A stretch of 64,000 nucleotides of DNA. Source: Tolypothrix sp. PCC 7712. Its GTDB lineage: Bacteria; Cyanobacteriota; Cyanobacteriia; Cyanobacteriales; Nostocaceae. Below, piece by piece: positions 8,652 to 19,200 of the stretch; position 1 is the stretch's first letter; each line of letters opens with the position of its first letter. The translations under genes and the position numbers were made by a program. A model generated the notes under the pieces. That model had not been told where the DNA came from, did not search any database, and saw only the letters and a program-made list of their open reading frames with translations. The DNA lies in NCBI RefSeq assembly GCF_025860405.1, contig NZ_CP063785.1:868001-932000 (forward strand). The letters are read 5' to 3'.

Positions 8652-8977
8652 CTAAAGGGAAAATCTTACAAAGTATATGGGATAATTTGCCAGAAGACCG
8701 TAAGGAGCGCATACAGGCGCGGGCGGAAGAAATAGAAGTAGAATATCTCACCTTGCAGGAGCTACGAAAAGCAGCAGGACTAACACAAGCGGAAATTTCT
8801 AAAAACTTAGAAATGCCACAGTCGAACGTGTCACGTCTGGAAAGAGAATCGGATATGTTACTTTCCACTCTCCAAAACTATATTGCCGCGATGGGCGGCA
8901 GTCTCATTATTACCGTTGAGCTTCCAAATAAGCCACCTGTTCGCCTCAATATGCTAAGTGACCTTGTAGACAGCTAA
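8648..8977 (+). CDS. XRE-family HTH antitoxin (HigA-like)
   Basis: A 109-residue DNA-binding antitoxin. The helix-turn-helix covers about residues 40-95 and is seen as LRKAAGLTQAEISKNLEMPQ followed by SNVSRLERESDMLLSTLQNY; the C-terminal strand GGSLIITVEL completes the fold typical of antitoxins paired with Gp49/HigB toxins. The ATG overlaps the toxin stop in ATGA (8648-8651), so translation is coupled in the toxin-first order characteristic of hig-type modules. With its toxin frameshifted, it may now be a free-standing repressor. It is complete and shows no lesion. Confidence 0.9.
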   Translation: MTKGKILQSIWDNLPEDRKERIQARAEEIEVEYLTLQELRKAAGLTQAEISKNLEMPQSNVSRLERESDMLLSTLQNYIAAMGGSLIITVELPNKPPVRLNMLSDLVDS

Positions 8978-9254
8978 CTATTTCCTGTTAACTCCCATCC
9001 TACGAGTACTCCTGGGGAAAATTCGCAGAGTAGGTGCTATGCATCTACATCCCTAAGCCCCACCTGGGCAATACTCACATATTTGTGTTTTAGTGGTTAT
9101 TGCTAGAGAATTATTAATTTTCTAAGAATAATGGAGGATGACGATATGAGGATTGCTATGATTTCAGTCTAAGGCTCAATGTCCAAGTTAGAATATGATT
9201 GTTTATCAACAAAATATACTAACTTTTCGCTTTATTCTACTCTAAATTTAGCGT

Positions 9255-9455
9255 GTGAATTATCCAGGAAATGTAAATATATATGCCCCGGCTATCACTT
9301 CTTTGGAAGAACGGGACTGGAAAGCAATGACAGAATTGTTTGACAGGGAAGATAGTGAAGAAATTGAAGCGGATATTATGAAAAGCTTGCTCTTCATGAT
9401 ACCTGAACCTTGTTGGGGAGACGATCCTTTTGACTTTCTACGTGAATATCTTTAA
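9255..9455 (+). CDS. Hypothetical small acidic protein, 66 residues
   Basis: A 66-codon frame starting at a GTG. The product is acidic, with a run EERDWKAMTELFDREDSEEI and a C-terminus PCWGDDPFDFLREYL. I do not recognise the family. No clear Shine-Dalgarno sequence precedes the GTG and the surroundings are AT-rich. It could be a real small protein, because the codon content differs from the flanking noncoding DNA, or the truncated end of a larger gene. Confidence 0.35.
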   Translation: MNYPGNVNIYAPAITSLEERDWKAMTELFDREDSEEIEADIMKSLLFMIPEPCWGDDPFDFLREYL

Positions 9456-9642
9456 GTATTACTGAGTACTGAAATAATTAAGAAAAATTAAATTAAAATC
9501 TATTTTTACGGTATGCGATCGCTGCAACACAGCACTGGTTATTTTAATTCTTAATCGAGTATTGAGTTATGATAAATAAAATCAAAAAATCCCAGCATTT
9601 CTTTACGATTTATTTTTAGCTGGCGGTTTATTACTCAGTAAT

Positions 9643-10404
9643 TTACAGCTTACCTGCATTGAGACGGCTGAGGAAAGTACGCAGGCGATCGCTTTGGGGA
9701 TGAGTCAAAACTTCATGGGCTACACCTTGTTCTACTACCAGCCCTTGATCGAGAAATACCACCCGATGGGCTACTTCTTTCGCAAATTGCATTTCGTGGG
9801 TAACAACCACCATTGTCATGCCTTCTGCGGCTAATTGTTGCATGACTTGCAAAACTTCCCCGACCAACTCTGGATCTAAAGCACTGGTAGGTTCATCAAA
9901 TAGCATAATCTGAGGATTCATACATAAACTGCGGGCGATGGCTACTCGTTGTTTTTGTCCCCCAGATAGTTGCTCAGGATAGGCAGATGCTTTATCAAAA
10001 AGACCGACTTTTTCCAGATACAATCCTGCTAATTGGGTGCTTTCTTTTGGTGTTTTCCCTAAAACTTTGCGGGGGGAGAGTGTCAAATTCTCCAGTACAC
10101 TGAGATGAGGAAATAGGTTAAATTGCTGGAAAACCATCCCTACTTGGGTTCTGAGTTCTCGCAATTGAATATAGCTAATTTCAGGCTGAGATAAGTCGAT
10201 ACCGTTAACGACTAAACGCCCATGATTTATACTTTCTAAACGATTGAAACATCGTAGTAAAGTGCTTTTACCACAGCCAGAAGAACCAATCACCGCAACC
10301 ACTTCTCCCCGGTTAATTTCGCCGGAGATTCCTTTGAGAACTTTTAGTGAACCAAAGCTTTTTTCGATATTTTCAAAAATAATTGCAGGTGTGGAATTAT
10401 TCAT
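9643..10404 (-). CDS. Polar amino-acid ABC transporter ATP-binding protein
   Basis: A GlnQ/ArtP-type ATPase that energises amino-acid uptake. It has Walker [10 protein letters not shown], the Q-loop region [20 protein letters not shown], signature LSGGQKQR, Walker [13 protein letters not shown] and the switch histidine in VVVTHEM. The start at 10404 gives [18 protein letters not shown] and a usual length of about 253 residues; upstream in-frame starts at 10461 (ATG) and 10464 (TTG) would add about 20 residues, part of which is encoded by a palindromic repeat-like sequence. It is divergent from the gene for its likely binding-protein/permease partner, with only 78 bases between the chosen starts. 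Confidence 0.92.
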   Translation of the reverse strand: MNNSTPAIIFENIEKSFGSLKVLKGISGEINRGEVVAVIGSSGCGKSTLLRCFNRLESINHGRLVVNGIDLSQPEISYIQLRELRTQVGMVFQQFNLFPHLSVLENLTLSPRKVLGKTPKESTQLAGLYLEKVGLFDKASAYPEQLSGGQKQRVAIARSLCMNPQIMLFDEPTSALDPELVGEVLQVMQQLAAEGMTMVVVTHEMQFAKEVAHRVVFLDQGLVVEQGVAHEVLTHPQSDRLRTFLSRLNAGKL

Positions 10405-10482
10405 AAAAGTTAAAGGTAAAGAGTCAAAAGTCGCAGAGAGGCGATTAATCGCGTCTGTCATCAAAATTCAAGGAAAATAAAT

Positions 10483-11979
10483 ATGGCTGGATTTGCTTGG
10501 TTACGTTGGCTAAACTCTTTTGTGGCTACAGCTTTAAGTTTATTGTTACTTGTAGGCTGTAGTGTTAATCCTAGTGTAGGAAAAACTCTGCGGATAGCTA
10601 ATGAACCAGCATTTCCACCTTTTGAGTTTCTGGGAACTGGCGGTAAATCGCAAGGTTTTTCTATTGATTTGATGAATGCGATCGCAACTGCGGCTAATTT
10701 TAAAATTAATTTTCAGAGCATACCTTTTGATGGCATTATCCCCGCTTTGCAAGCCAAAACGGTAGATGCGGCGATTAGTTCAATTACGATTACTGAGGAA
10801 AGAGCAAAAACTGTTTCCTTTTCCCGTCCTTATTTTAAAGCTGGGTTAGCGATCGCTATTCGCACCGACAATCAAGATATTACTAATTTTGATAGTCTCA
10901 AAGATCAAAGAATTGCTGTACAAATCGGCACTACAGGCGCAAAAAAAGCTGAGGATATTCCCGGAGCAAAAATTCGCAGTTTTGATTCTGCACCTCTAGC
11001 CCTGCAAGAGTTAGCGAATGGTAACGTTGATGCAGTAATTAACGATGCCCCAGTTACTTTATACGCCATTAACACAGGAAATCTTAAGGGGCTGAAAGTA
11101 GTAGAGCAATTGCTCACAGAAGAATATTACGGCATTGCCACACCAAAAAACTCACCCAATCTGGCATTAATCAACGATGGGATTGATAAAATTCTGAAAA
11201 ATGGCATTTATGCCCAAATTTACCGAAAATGGTTTAAAGCTGAACCCCCAACCTTACCAGCTACAACAAACTTTAAAAACCAAAATAATGCAACATCAGG
11301 AATATTTGCCTCATTTAATGTGATTTTGCAGGCTTTGCCCACTCTTTTACAAGGAGTCTTGGTAACACTGCAACTGACAATACTTTCTGTAGTGCTGGGT
11401 TTAGTAGGTGGTTCCCTGATTGGTATTGTCCGCCTTTCCCGGATTAAGCCTGTGCGTTGGCTAGCAAGGGCCTATGTGGATTTCTTTCGCGGAACTCCCT
11501 TACTCGTGCAGATTTTTATGATTTATTTTGGCATACCTGCGATCGCGCAAGAATTGGGTCTTACTTTCTCATTTGATCGCTTAGTCGCTGGAGTAGTTGC
11601 ATTAACATTAAATAGCGCCGCCTACATTGCAGAAATTGTCCGCGCGGGAATTCAATCAATTGAACCAGGACAAGCCGAAGCCGCACAATCTCTCGGATTG
11701 AGTGCGGTACAAACCATGCGCTATGTAATTTTTCCTCAAGCTTTGCGGCGGATGATTCCACCTTTAGGTAATGAATTTATTAGTTTATTGAAAGATACTA
11801 GTTTAGTTGCAGTTATTGGTTTTGAGGAATTATTCCGTAAAGGACAATTGATTGTTGCAAATAACTATCGCGCCTTTGAAATTTATATAGCTGTTGCTAT
11901 TGTTTATCTATGCTTAACGCTGCTTTCCTCCCAAGCATTTAGTCGTTTAGAAGCATGGATGAATCCGGTGAAACGCTAA
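10483..11979 (+). CDS. Amino-acid ABC transporter binding protein-permease fusion
   Basis: A 498-residue fusion of a periplasmic amino-acid-binding domain and its membrane permease. A lipoprotein signal ends in the lipobox LLVGC (Cys26). Residues about 34-255 form a family-3 solute-binding domain (LRIANEPAFPPFEFLGTGG, DAAISSITITEERAKTVSFS). After a linker, residues about 280-495 form a His/Glu/Gln/Arg-type permease with the DFFRGTPLLVQIFMIYFGIP segment and the EAA loop GQAEAAQSLGLSAVQTMRYV that contacts the ATPase. This fusion architecture is known in cyanobacteria and Gram-positives. The substrate is probably glutamine, glutamate or a basic amino acid, but specificity cannot be read here. 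The divergent ATPase gene is the evident partner. Confidence 0.92.
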   Translation: MAGFAWLRWLNSFVATALSLLLLVGCSVNPSVGKTLRIANEPAFPPFEFLGTGGKSQGFSIDLMNAIATAANFKINFQSIPFDGIIPALQAKTVDAAISSITITEERAKTVSFSRPYFKAGLAIAIRTDNQDITNFDSLKDQRIAVQIGTTGAKKAEDIPGAKIRSFDSAPLALQELANGNVDAVINDAPVTLYAINTGNLKGLKVVEQLLTEEYYGIATPKNSPNLALINDGIDKILKNGIYAQIYRKWFKAEPPTLPATTNFKNQNNATSGIFASFNVILQALPTLLQGVLVTLQLTILSVVLGLVGGSLIGIVRLSRIKPVRWLARAYVDFFRGTPLLVQIFMIYFGIPAIAQELGLTFSFDRLVAGVVALTLNSAAYIAEIVRAGIQSIEPGQAEAAQSLGLSAVQTMRYVIFPQALRRMIPPLGNEFISLLKDTSLVAVIGFEELFRKGQLIVANNYRAFEIYIAVAIVYLCLTLLSSQAFSRLEAWMNPVKR

Positions 11980-11980
11980 T

Positions 11981-12109
11981 AATTACTAATTCGTAATTCG
12001 TAATTCGTAGTTCCTAATTACAAGATAAATTATACTAATTCCAATAAACACCGAGCAATAATCAGCGTTCATCGGCGTTTATCTGCGGTTAAATATCCGT
12101 ATTTTCTAA
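11981..12109. repeat. Heptamer (TAATTCG) array and CGGCGTTTATCTGCGG repeat
   Basis: Three to four TAATTCG units are followed by AATCAGCGTTCATCGGCGTT and TATCTGCGGTTAA, a short dispersed sequence common in cyanobacterial spacers. It fills the gap between the convergent permease and NB-ARC genes. Confidence 0.6.
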
Positions 12110-15100
12110 CTACTCAACTGCGCCGAGAATTTTTAAAGTTGCTTTTTGGGTAGTAGTTAAACCTGTGATACCTTGAATGTTCATTCCTTCATAAGGACGA
12201 GGCGATCGCAAAATTTGCAAGCATTCCCCTGTAGCGATATCCCATAGGCGAATTGTCTCATCTTGGGAACCACTGGCTAAAATTGGTCTATGAGGATGAA
12301 ATGCGATCGCCCAAATCCAATTACTATGTCCTCGCAGTGTTTTTAAACATTCGCCTGTCTGAGTATCCCAAAGCTTGACAGTTTGGTCGTGGCTGACACT
12401 AGCAATCATCTCCCCATTGGGACTAAACTTCACATCGGTAACGTTAGCTTCATGTCCCTGGGATGTTTGCCAACTGTTCCCTGTGCTAAGATCCCAAAAC
12501 TTAATTTTGTATTCTTTATCCCCAGTCACTAAAATTTGACTATTGGGACTGAAAGCAATTGACCCGATAAAACCATATTGTCCTGGTAATACTTGAATCA
12601 GTTCCTTTGTATTTGCATCCCATAAATGAATGCTATCTTCACTCATACTAGCTAAAAATTTACCATCAGAACTCCAGGTAACTGAAAATATCCAGCCATT
12701 ATGTCCTTCTAAAGTTTTGAGACATTGTCCTGTGTTTATATCCCATATTTTGATCATCTTGTCTGCGCCTGCGCTAGCCAGAGTTTGATCGTCGTGGCTA
12801 TAGGACACTGCAAAGATAAAACTATTATGTTCTGCTAAAATTTTGAGACATTCTCCAGTTTGGACATTCCAAATCCGAATTGTGCTATCTACGCTACTAC
12901 TTGCCAATGTTTGCCCATCGCTACTGTAAGCTAAAGCCATAACATCGCGAGAATGATCGTACAAACTTTTTAAGCAATTCCCATCTGGAAAATCCCAAAA
13001 TCTAATTGTATTTCCTGTATTACTAACCAAAGATTGACCATCGGGATGGAAAACTACTGAGCCGATTAAACTGGGATATCCTTGTAAGGTTTTGATGCAT
13101 CGTCCTGTAGATACTTCCCATAATCTAATACTTTGGTCTTCAGAACCACTAGCAATAATTTTCCCATCGGGACTAAAGTTAACTGACCAAACACGAGTTG
13201 TGTGACCTAATAAAGTTTTAATACACTGTCCTGTGTTGACATCCCATAAACTAATTACAGGGGCTTCACCTGCGATCGCCAAAGTTTGCCCATCTGGACT
13301 AAAAGCTATTGACCATACGATATCTATATGCGGCCCTTGTAAAGTTTTCTTGCATCTACCCTTATTGACATCCCAAAGTTTTACAGTTTTGTCTTGGCTA
13401 CCACTGGCCAGAATTTTGCCGTTAGGGCTGAAGCTAACTGACCAAACTGCTTGAGTGTGTCCCTTTAGGGTATGAAGACAATCACCAGTACTCAAATCCC
13501 AGAGTTTCACTGTTGCATCTTCACTTCCACTAGCAAGAATTTGCCCATTGGAACTAAAAGCCACCCCACCAATTTTGCTTTCCTGTTGTTCCAGCGTTTT
13601 TACACAATCACCAGTACTAATATCCCAAATTTTGATTGTTTGTTCTGTTCGACTACAAGCTAGTAGGGTGCAATCTGGATTAAAGCTGGATAACCAACCG
13701 CGTATTTCATCTTGTTGTACAGTATGTAGGCATTGCCCTGTTTCTACATCCCAAAGTTGAATAATGCCGCGATCGCAGCAGCTTGCTATAGTTTTACCAT
13801 CTGAGGTGAAGTTAATTTGCCAAACCCAGGCAGTATGTCCTTCTAAACTCCGCAGTTGTTGACCATCTTCTAGATTCCACAGGTGTACTCTGCCATGAAC
13901 ATCACCAGATGCTAAAATCTGACCGAGAGGACTGAATTTTACTACGACAATTTTTACCAAAGCCTCATTAAAAGCTGATTTTTTTAAATTGGTATTTTGC
14001 AAGTTAACTTGATGCAAATTTACATCTTTGAAGTAAGCTTGCCAAATAGTTAAACCAGAAAAATTCCAGCCTGTAAAATCAATATTTAGCTGACGCAGTA
14101 GGTTGATAATATTACCAGCAGCATATCCAGGCTTTGTAGAAAAATTTTCTTGTAAGATGACAATCAGTTCTTTTAGTCGGGTTTCAATTGCTGAGGGAGT
14201 TGTGAAACGAGTTTTTAATCGATTCAATATTGGTTCGACAATTACCCACCTTTGACTTTCTCTGACATAATCTTTAGCTGTCGCTGTCATTAAAGCATAG
14301 GAATTAAATAATGCAATTTCTCCGGAATTTATTTCACTACATACCTGTTTAATCAATTGGTCTGTGACATACTCCATGACTACAGGTTGTTGAGTATAAC
14401 TACCTGAGTGTTTTTCAATTAGCGTTCGCCCTTGCAAAGATAACAATACTTCTAGCAATTCCCGCTTCGAGATTCTCGGGACAATATCTGCTTGTAATTC
14501 CGTGATGGTTACCCATTCTCGTTTTACGGATAGCCAGTACATCACTTGTTTTTCGTTGGGTGACAAGCGATTAAACTGTTGCTCTAATATTTCTCTAATA
14601 TCACCAAAAACTACTGGAGCTTGCTGCAGAAATTGTAAAATATTGCCATCAAATAAATATTGAATTGTTGTGGCAACGATTTTTAAAGCTAGGGGATTAC
14701 CTGTATAGCGCTGAATTAAACTATCACGTTCATCAGTGGCATTGACTAATCCTTTAATGCTGAGAATTTGCTGGGATTCCGCTAAAGACAAACCAGTTAA
14801 TTGCAGCGATCGCACTGGTAAATTAGCACCTTCTCTAGCTGTAAACCCAATGGGTTTTTCGCGGCTAGTAAATAGCAGACAACTTTGATGGCGTTCATCA
14901 CCTACCCTGCGTAAAAGCTGCCCATATCCCTCATATCCCGAACGATAGTAACCAGAAGCTTTGCCACTTTCTAAAATTGATTCAGCATTATCTAAAACTA
15001 TTAGGCAACGTTGAGAACGGAGATATTTCATTAAACAATCAATATGCCCCTCTACAGTTTCTGGAATATTAGCTTCTTGCTGTTGAGAAAGAAATAAAAT

Positions 15101-15757
15101 GATATTTTTCAGCAGAGACATGATCGGTGGCGCATTTCGCAAACTGCGCCAAATTACGTAATCAAAATCATTTTGTAGCTGTTGGGCTAATTTTACAGAT
15201 AAAGCTGTTTTACCCACTCCTCCCATACCTAGCAAAGCTACTAAACGGCATTTTTCTTGCACAATCCATTGCTGTAGTTGAGCGTGCTCTAGTATGCGTC
15301 CATAGAAGATAGAAACATCAATAGCTTCGCCCCAATCTTGTTGTGGGCCAGTTTGAGGGGTTGGTTTCATAGCTACGGAAGATACTTGTAATTCGCTTTG
15401 CGGAAGCGTAGTATAACGCCGTCTCAAGACAGATTTGATATTACTTTTATTGACATTCTCTCCCAAGGCTTTAGAGAGAGTTTGCCACAACCTAAAGCCT
15501 ACATCTCGGATGTAATCATCATCATAACCTGAGCTTTGAGCTATCTCTGCATAAGTGTAACCTTCCCAAGACTGGCGGAGGACTAACTCTTGAATATCAC
15601 TTAAATGCTTGTGCTGTAACACTAGATCTAAAACTAGCATTGCTTGTTCAAAAGTCAAATCTATGGCTCCCAAAGGCTGTAAGAAATAGATAACCCCAGT
15701 TATTGACGATGGGATTTCATTTATAAAGCTGATTTTAAGGCTATTTACTTTTTTCAC
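12110..15757 (-). CDS. NB-ARC / WD40 STAND protein (14 WD40 blades)
   Basis: A 1215-residue STAND-class signalling ATPase. Residues about 25-110 form a helical, HTH-like domain of the type found at the N-terminus of many cyanobacterial NB-ARC proteins (FEQAMLVLDLVLQHKHLSDI). The NB-ARC module follows, with Walker A GMGGVGKTALSVKL near 176 and Walker B CLIVLDNAES near 252. After winged-helix segments there is a short pentapeptide-like stretch (NLHQVNLQNTNLKKSAF, about 580) and then 14 WD40 repeats to about residue 1185, enough for two seven-bladed propellers. Such proteins are ligand-gated oligomerising switches; no enzymatic effector domain is visible, so the output is unknown. It is divergent from the HstK kinase gene, 453 bases away. 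Confidence 0.9.
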   Translation of the reverse strand: MKKVNSLKISFINEIPSSITGVIYFLQPLGAIDLTFEQAMLVLDLVLQHKHLSDIQELVLRQSWEGYTYAEIAQSSGYDDDYIRDVGFRLWQTLSKALGENVNKSNIKSVLRRRYTTLPQSELQVSSVAMKPTPQTGPQQDWGEAIDVSIFYGRILEHAQLQQWIVQEKCRLVALLGMGGVGKTALSVKLAQQLQNDFDYVIWRSLRNAPPIMSLLKNIILFLSQQQEANIPETVEGHIDCLMKYLRSQRCLIVLDNAESILESGKASGYYRSGYEGYGQLLRRVGDERHQSCLLFTSREKPIGFTAREGANLPVRSLQLTGLSLAESQQILSIKGLVNATDERDSLIQRYTGNPLALKIVATTIQYLFDGNILQFLQQAPVVFGDIREILEQQFNRLSPNEKQVMYWLSVKREWVTITELQADIVPRISKRELLEVLLSLQGRTLIEKHSGSYTQQPVVMEYVTDQLIKQVCSEINSGEIALFNSYALMTATAKDYVRESQRWVIVEPILNRLKTRFTTPSAIETRLKELIVILQENFSTKPGYAAGNIINLLRQLNIDFTGWNFSGLTIWQAYFKDVNLHQVNLQNTNLKKSAFNEALVKIVVVKFSPLGQILASGDVHGRVHLWNLEDGQQLRSLEGHTAWVWQINFTSDGKTIASCCDRGIIQLWDVETGQCLHTVQQDEIRGWLSSFNPDCTLLACSRTEQTIKIWDISTGDCVKTLEQQESKIGGVAFSSNGQILASGSEDATVKLWDLSTGDCLHTLKGHTQAVWSVSFSPNGKILASGSQDKTVKLWDVNKGRCKKTLQGPHIDIVWSIAFSPDGQTLAIAGEAPVISLWDVNTGQCIKTLLGHTTRVWSVNFSPDGKIIASGSEDQSIRLWEVSTGRCIKTLQGYPSLIGSVVFHPDGQSLVSNTGNTIRFWDFPDGNCLKSLYDHSRDVMALAYSSDGQTLASSSVDSTIRIWNVQTGECLKILAEHNSFIFAVSYSHDDQTLASAGADKMIKIWDINTGQCLKTLEGHNGWIFSVTWSSDGKFLASMSEDSIHLWDANTKELIQVLPGQYGFIGSIAFSPNSQILVTGDKEYKIKFWDLSTGNSWQTSQGHEANVTDVKFSPNGEMIASVSHDQTVKLWDTQTGECLKTLRGHSNWIWAIAFHPHRPILASGSQDETIRLWDIATGECLQILRSPRPYEGMNIQGITGLTTTQKATLKILGAVE

Positions 15758-16210
15758 TGCCTTTATTGGGATTTACCTGATTTTTTCTGATTTTTCCTGA
15801 CTTTAGGTATAGAATCTGGGTAATAGGGTATAGAAGCTAGGGGGTAGCAGTAGGGAAGGGTCAGTACTCGTAATCATCAGGGTTGGAGCCAAATACCAGG
15901 TATCGCTCACCCCAGAAAAATGTGCTGACTCAGGATGATGGCCTAGAGTCGATCGCAACCAAATCATACAAATTCAGTATACAGATCACTACATAGGGGA
16001 AGAAATAAAACTAAAATTTAAAACAGTGTAAAAGCTTGAAATTCAATACTTTTGCATTTCATTTAGTGGTATTAGCCCCTACCCTGTATTGTCATTTTTA
16101 TGCATGATGAGTTTACGCGGTTCATGCTAGTTAGAAAAAGCTAGCTCATGGGAATACTGAGGTTATCAAAGCTATCAAAAATTACAACTTTGCAGATGAG
16201 GTAAATACGC
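15758..16210. promoter_or_regulatory. Divergent promoter region of NB-ARC-WD40 and HstK genes
   Basis: About 450 bases between two divergent giant genes. It holds the motif ATGGGAATACT (16148-16158), which also occurs upstream of the second HstK gene. A 22-codon minus-strand stretch at 15861-15929 encodes ERYLVFGSNPDDYEY but has no start codon. No RNA gene is seen. Confidence 0.4.
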
Positions 16211-19200
16211 ATGATTGCAGGGCTGGATTTAGAATGCAGAATTTTAGGATATCGAGTGGTAGAGCAACTGCACTTTAGTTCCAGGACAATTGTCTATCGA
16301 GGTATTCGAGTTAACAATCAGCAACCTGTAATCATCAAATATCTCAAATCTAGTTACCCAAGTTTTCACGAACTGTTGCAATTTCGCAATCAATATACAA
16401 TCGCCAAAAATCTGGACTTCCCTGGTGTAGTACGCCACTACAGTCTGGAAGCATATCGCAATAGCTATATATTAGTGATGGAAGATTTTGGTGGCATTCC
16501 GTTACGAGCTTATACCAAAAAACAGCCACTAGAAGTAAGTGAATATTTAGCGATCGCACTACAAATCGTTGAGATTTTACATAATTTACATCAGCATCGA
16601 GTTATTCACAAAGACCTCAAACCTGACAATATTTTGATCAATCCTTCCTCTAAAGAAGTAAAGCTGATTGATTTTAGTATTGCTTCGTTGCTACCAAGAG
16701 AAACTCAGGAAATTAAAAACCCCAATGTTTTAGAAGGAACCCTCAATTATATTTCTCCAGAGCAAACTGGGCGGATGAATCGCCGGATTGACTATCGCAG
16801 TGATTTCTATTCTTTGGGGATTACTTTATTTGAACTCCTGACAGGTGAACTTCCGTTTCAGTCTGATGATCCAATGGAGTTGATTCACTGTCATATTGCG
16901 AAAATACCTGCGGTATTGGGGAACGGGGAAAGGGAAGAAAGACCGCAGGTACTTTACGATATTGTGAGTAAGCTGATGGCGAAAAACCCTGAAGACCGCT
17001 ATCAGAGTGCTTTAGGGTTGAAATTTGATTTAGAAAATTGCTTAGAACAACTGCAGAAAACAGGTAAGGTTGTAGATTTTATCATTGGTAACCGGGATGT
17101 ATGCGATCGCTTTCTCATCCCAGAAAAACTCTATGGTAGGGAAACCGAAGTTCAGCAGTTGCTAGATGCATTTGAGCGGGTAGCCCACAAAACCAATGCC
17201 AGAAGCGAACTGATGTTAGTCGCAGGTTTTTCGGGTATTGGCAAAACTGCGATCGTCAATGAAGTCCACAAGCCGATTTTACGGCAAAGGGGTTATTTCA
17301 TTAAAGGTAAATTTGATCAGTTCCAACGGAATATTCCCTTTTCGGCATTTGTGCAAGCATTACGCGATTTAATGGCACAATTACTGACAGAAACAGATAG
17401 CCAATTAGAGCAATGGCAAACTAAAATTTTGGCGGCATTAGGAGATAATGCACAGGTAATTATTGAGGTGATTCCAGAATTAGAAAAAATTATTGGCAAG
17501 CAACCTCCATCAGTAGAACTTTCTTTCGATGCAGCCCAAGTTCGCTTTAATTTATTGTTTCAAAAGTTTATTAGAGTTTTTACTACTCCCAAACATCCCT
17601 TAGGAATTTTCTTAGATGATTTGCAATGGGCAGACTCAGCATCGCTTAGACTCATGCGCTTGTTAATAGGTGAAGCAGAAACAGGTTATTTGCTATTAAT
17701 TGGTGCTTACCGCAATAACGAAGTCTCAACTGCTCATCCACTGATGTTGGTTTTAGATGAGATTCACAACTCTCCGGCAATTGTTAACACTATTACCTTG
17801 TCACCTTTGCAATTATGCGATTTAAATCATTTGATTGCTGATACCCTCAGTTGTCCTGATGGAATTGCCGCACATCTAGCAGAGTTAGTTTACCAAAAAA
17901 CCAAAGGAAATCCTTTTTTTGTTAAACAATTTCTCAAAGCATTATATGTAGATAAATTGATTAACTTTAATATTAATACTGGTTGCTGGCAAGGTAATAT
18001 CGCCGAAATTAGAGAATCAGCCTTGACTGATGATGTTGTTGAATTTATGGCACAGCAGATTCAGAAATTACCCGCAGCTACCCAAACAGTTTTAAAACTG
18101 GCTGCTTGTATTGGTAATGATTTTGATTTATCCACCTTGGCAATTGTTTATGAAAAATCTGAATCAGAAACAGCCGCAGATTTATGGCAAGCACTGCAAG
18201 CAGGGTTAATTTTACCTACTAATGAAGTTTATAAATTTTTTCAAGACTGCGATTGTCAAAATGCAACATGTCCATTACCCATGAGCGGTAATCCATTAGC
18301 CCATTACAAATTTTTGCACGATCGCGTCCAGCAAGCAGCTTATTCTCTAATTCCCGAACCACAAAAACAACTGACTCACTTCCACATTGGTAAACTACTA
18401 CTAAATAAAACTTCTGTTGCAGAACAAGAGGAAAAATTATTTGAGATTGTTAACCAATTTAATATTGGTAAAAATTGGATTGGTCAAGATATTCACTATA
18501 CCCAACTAGCTCAACTTAACTTAAAAGCTGGCAAAAAAGCGAGAACCGCCACTGCCCATACAGTAGCTTTAGAATATTTCACTACAGGGATTAACTTATT
18601 GCCCAAAAATCAATGGCAAACCCAGTATGAATTAACTTTAGCACTGTATACAGCAGCTACCGAAGCCGCGTATCTAAGTAGTAACTTAGAGCAAATGACT
18701 AATTTGGCAGATGTAATTTTAGCAAGTGCTAACAGTTTATTAGATAAAATCAAAGCCTATGAAATTCAAATTCAAGTACTACAAGCCCAGAACCAACCCT
18801 TAGCAGCAGTAAAAATTTCCCTGAAAATTCTTGGACTTTTGGGCATCAATTTTCCAGAACAACCTAGTGAATTAGATATTGCACAAGCACTGCATCAAAC
18901 AAAAAAAATTTTAGCAGGTAGACAACCATTAGATTTAGTCAATCTGCCCCAAATGACAGAACCAGAAAAATTAGCTGCCATCAAAATCATGGCGGCGGTT
19001 TCTTCTTCTACTTATATTGCAGTGCCGCAATTATTTCCGTTAATTATTTTAGAGCAAGTTAACTTATCAATTACCTACGGTAATACGCCATTTTCTCCTT
19101 ACAGCTATGGCTGTTATGGGCAGTTATTATGTGGAGTCCAAGGAGATATTGACTCGGGCTATCAATTTGGCAAACTAGCACTGAAATTACTCGAAAACTC

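Noticed and set aside
9141..9173. Short frame MRIAMISV preceded by GGAGG
   Set aside because: It stops after eight codons; it may be the ghost of a glycosyltransferase-like gene start but cannot be supported.
15861..15929. Minus-strand peptide STFFWGERYLVFGSNPDDYEY
   Set aside because: It looks protein-like but has no start codon, is bounded by an upstream in-frame stop and cannot be assigned to a family; perhaps a relic.
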